Source of the DNA: Paenibacillus sp. USDA918EY
GTDB taxonomy: Bacteria; Bacillota; Bacilli; Paenibacillales; Paenibacillaceae
Direction: 5' to 3'
Length of the DNA stretch: 64,000 nt
Assembly: GCF_009870825.1 (NCBI RefSeq)
Contig: NZ_WTWY01000008.1
Coordinates: forward strand, 124,001 to 188,000
The notes beneath the pieces were generated by a model. It was given only the letters and a program-made list of their open reading frames with translations. It was not told the origin of the DNA and ran no database searches. The number at the start of each line of letters is the position of its first letter. Positions within the stretch are counted from its first letter, which is position 1. The position numbers were made by a program, and so were the translations under genes. Positions 61,950 to 64,000 of this stretch are shown here, one piece after another.

Positions 61950-63063
61950 ATTCGCTCGCAGGGCTATGCTTTCTTTCATACAGCCCGAGGGCGTATTCCA
62001 GAGGTTTCACGATCGCCTTGCGGTACAACTCGGCGTTCCCGATCTGCGAAAATACTTCCCTGGCGGGCTTCGGATTGACTTCAAGCAGGTAGATCTCGCC
62101 TTTTTTGTTAATGGCCAGGTCGAGCGCAAGCTCGCATAAGTCACCGTATTGATTCTCCAGGAATAAGGCGACCTCGACGCCGAGCCGCTCTGCCCTCCGC
62201 TGCACCTTGTTTCGCTTCTCCTCATCGTCGATCCACTGCTCCATCATCCTGTAGAAAGAGACGGCGTGCCCGCCGCCATGCAAATTCGACGTCACGCTGC
62301 GCCGCGCCCCGACTCTTCCGGCGATGCCGGTAAGCTCCCAAATGCCCTCCCTGTTTTTCTGGACCAGCATGCGGTAATCGTGAACGCGGCCATCAGGCAG
62401 ATCTACCGCAATGCCCTCCTGCACCAGATACCGGTTTTTCATGCTCCAGCCGCTGAGCACCGACCCCAGGCGGGAGACATGAATCTTTTGCGGAGTGATG
62501 ATTTTCCGCTGGTGGTTGCGGCCTTGAATATAGTAATAGGAGTCCCCTTTTAACCGTTCGACCCGCAAAATGCCGCGCCCCCCGGTCCCGTTGATCGGTT
62601 TCAAATAGACGACGGGCGTCTTTTTCAGCATGTGGTGAACGTCGGCAAAGCCATTAAACAATCGTGTCTCCGGGAGGTATTTATTGAATTCCGGCCGCCG
62701 CGAAAGGACCTCGTAAATCGTCCATTTGTTGCGGAGCGGGCGGTTCAGAAATTGCAGGTGGTTGTATCGTTGGCGGAATTTAAGCAGCTGCGTGAAACGG
62801 GCGCTTTTCTGGATTCTGCAGCGGTCGTAGATCATATCCGGAAACGGGCGCCATCTGCGCCCCCAAACCCCTTTTTTCACATCATATTCCATGGCGTAAA
62901 TCTTTTTCTTCGAGTCGTTGACATCCATCGGTGTAAAAACAAATACGTCCAGGCCGATTTTTTGGCCTTCGACGATCATTTTTTGATAGACGGGCTTCTC
63001 TTCGAGGGCTTTGTGGTCATTTAAATATAGCGTTAAAATGCCTAAGACGGGAACCGGCAACAT
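61948..63063 (-). CDS. YheC/YheD family ATP-grasp protein (endospore coat-associated)
   Basis: A 371-residue protein with an N-terminal substrate domain and an ATP-grasp domain from about residue 135: VYLKPINGTGGRGILRVER is the ATP-binding glycine-rich loop, and LALDLAINKKGEIYLLEVNPKP carries the Mg ligands. Family members YheC and YheD of B. subtilis are spore-coat associated with unknown reaction. The ATG follows AAGGTG and overlaps the upstream GNAT gene by 22 bp. Confidence 0.9.
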   Translation of the reverse strand: MLPVPVLGILTLYLNDHKALEEKPVYQKMIVEGQKIGLDVFVFTPMDVNDSKKKIYAMEYDVKKGVWGRRWRPFPDMIYDRCRIQKSARFTQLLKFRQRYNHLQFLNRPLRNKWTIYEVLSRRPEFNKYLPETRLFNGFADVHHMLKKTPVVYLKPINGTGGRGILRVERLKGDSYYYIQGRNHQRKIITPQKIHVSRLGSVLSGWSMKNRYLVQEGIAVDLPDGRVHDYRMLVQKNREGIWELTGIAGRVGARRSVTSNLHGGGHAVSFYRMMEQWIDDEEKRNKVQRRAERLGVEVALFLENQYGDLCELALDLAINKKGEIYLLEVNPKPAREVFSQIGNAELYRKAIVKPLEYALGLYERKHSPASE

Positions 63064-63560
63064 CTTTCACCTTCTTTGGATGGGACCGCCTTGAGGCGGA
63101 CTGTATTTGGCACTTTTCCTTCGAAATGGAGAAGCGTTCTGCCTGCCGGCGCTTGGCTCAGGGAAAAAGCCGTTAACCCGGCTTTAAAGCAAAGTCCTAT
63201 GAAGGGGATCCGGTTCAGCCCTGCCCGGCACTCCAATTGGCCAAGCCGCTCCAGCTGCGCCTTCAGAAGGGCCGAGCCGATCCCTTTGCGGCGGTATAAC
63301 GGATGGACCGCAATAAGGAAGGCTTTCTTGCCGTATCCGGCCACAAAGCTCACCCCGGCCAAAACCGGCCCGCCTTCCCCGCGTACCGTTGCCAGCAGCA
63401 GGGAAGTGCCGGGTTCACGCAATTCCGGCTCGGTTACCCTCGCGAAAAGCAAGTAATCTTCGCGCATCAAACATTTCCCGCCGTGCTCGAACAAAAACCG
63501 CAGCACGCGTGCGTGCTGGCGGTTCCAATCGCCGCGCGGGGAGAAGGATGTAATTTGCAT
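63042..63560 (-). CDS. GNAT-family N-acetyltransferase
   Basis: A 172-residue acetyltransferase. The acetyl-CoA binding motif A is VHPLYRRKGIGSALLKAQLE (Q/RxxGxG/A form). The N-terminus contains QHARVLRFLFEHGGKCL and the C-terminus ends in an extra basic tail. It lies between two YheC/YheD genes and overlaps the next, so it is likely to act on the same pathway. AAAGGAAG precedes ATG. Confidence 0.85.
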   Translation of the reverse strand: MQITSFSPRGDWNRQHARVLRFLFEHGGKCLMREDYLLFARVTEPELREPGTSLLLATVRGEGGPVLAGVSFVAGYGKKAFLIAVHPLYRRKGIGSALLKAQLERLGQLECRAGLNRIPFIGLCFKAGLTAFSLSQAPAGRTLLHFEGKVPNTVRLKAVPSKEGERCCRFPS

Positions 63561-63579
63561 CTGCTCACTTCCTTTATCG

Positions 63580-64000
63580 TTACGGCTTCTGAACGTTTAC
63601 AAGGTATTGGCTGTAATGGAATATCCGTTCCAGCGATTTTTGGCGGATATGCGGCTCATCGAATTTCATCGGCTTGGCGTTCGCCTCGAAAAACCAGATG
63701 CCGCCCGAAGTATCCACGCCAAGATCCATCGACATTTCGCCGTGCTGATGGCCGGAAGCCTTTTCGATTTGCCTTGCGATGACGACCGCGGTGGTTTTGA
63801 CCCGGTTAATCATGCCCGGCGCGGTGCCTTCGCCGAACACGGCGGTCAGCAGTTTGCTTGGATCCTCAATGCTCCCGCCCCGCGGGACATGGGTCGTAAT
63901 GCTTTTGGAGCCGGCCAGGCGCGCTCCGACGCCGGTGACGCTCCATTGACCTTTTCCCGTTTTTTGCAGCAGCACCCGCAGGTCAAACGGACGCTGCTCG
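63580..64000 (-). CDS. YheC/YheD family ATP-grasp protein, C-terminal part, cut by window end
   Basis: The visible 140 codons begin EQRPFDLRVLLQK and contain GVGARLAGSKSITTHVPRGGS, DLGVDTSGGIWFFEANAKPM (Mg ligands) and the end SQYLVNVQKP. This is the ATP-grasp C-terminal half of a second YheC/YheD paralogue. The N-terminus lies beyond the window, so the true start is not visible. Confidence 0.88.
   Translation of the reverse strand, partial: EQRPFDLRVLLQKTGKGQWSVTGVGARLAGSKSITTHVPRGGSIEDPSKLLTAVFGEGTAPGMINRVKTTAVVIARQIEKASGHQHGEMSMDLGVDTSGGIWFFEANAKPMKFDEPHIRQKSLERIFHYSQYLVNVQKP

Noticed and set aside
1..64000. CRISPR arrays, tRNA or rRNA genes, prophage or toxin-antitoxin modules
   Set aside because: No regularly spaced repeat array, no tRNA or rRNA-like sequence, no phage structural gene and no paired small toxin-antitoxin frames were seen on either strand.

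Overview
The window looks like a chromosomal segment of an endospore-forming, moderately GC-rich member of the Bacillota, most probably Paenibacillus or a close relative. The evidence is the set of sporulation genes (cotJABC, pdaA, ytvI, two YheC/YheD ATP-grasp genes), the essential sufCDSUB operon in Bacillus order, the YesM/YesN-type two-component pair, the lplB/ytcP-type sugar ABC permeases, and strong AGGAGG-type ribosome binding sites with many TTG and GTG starts.

Layout. 1-2.7 kb: end of a sugar ABC transporter, a serine-hydrolase remnant and a divergent MFS exporter. 2.8-8.8 kb: ROK regulator, type II asparaginase, M20 and M17 peptidases, cutC. 9.0-23.6 kb: carbohydrate locus. It holds a lipoprotein binding protein, two permeases, a secreted GH123-family hydrolase, a YesM/YesN sensor-regulator pair, then an SIS isomerase/deaminase, a DeoR regulator, a ROK kinase and a class II aldolase, followed by a short-chain dehydrogenase. 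Candidate CcpA (cre) sites precede three of these units. 23.7-26.6 kb: DUF4349 lipoprotein, PdaA-type deacetylase, BcrC-type phosphatase.

26.7-32.1 kb: a second, partial suf operon (marR-sufC-sufD-sufB-CBS-nitroreductase) behind two perfect Fur-type palindromes, one overlapping the -35 box. It lacks sufS and sufU. The complete sufCDSUB operon is at 42.8-47.9 kb with no such Fur site, so the window shows a housekeeping and a probable iron-starvation Fe-S scaffold set that would share one desulfurase. 32.2-41.3 kb: a phosphodiester glycosidase, tandem degV paralogues, small membrane proteins, an unknown protein whose C-terminus may be Sm/Hfq-like, yunC, an IS200-type element, methionine salvage mtnK-mtnA, and dps. 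41.3-42.8 kb is degenerate, with a pseudogenised PEBP (YbhB) gene.

48-64 kb: two HD-GYP proteins, a MoaD-MoaE fusion, yunD, uppP, an MMPL transporter, yfkAB, a CNNM/CorC-type protein, ytvI, cotJABC, a HAD hydrolase, and a YheC/YheD-GNAT-YheC/YheD cluster cut by the window end.

All calls come from reading motifs and context. No database search was made, and similarity statements are visual.
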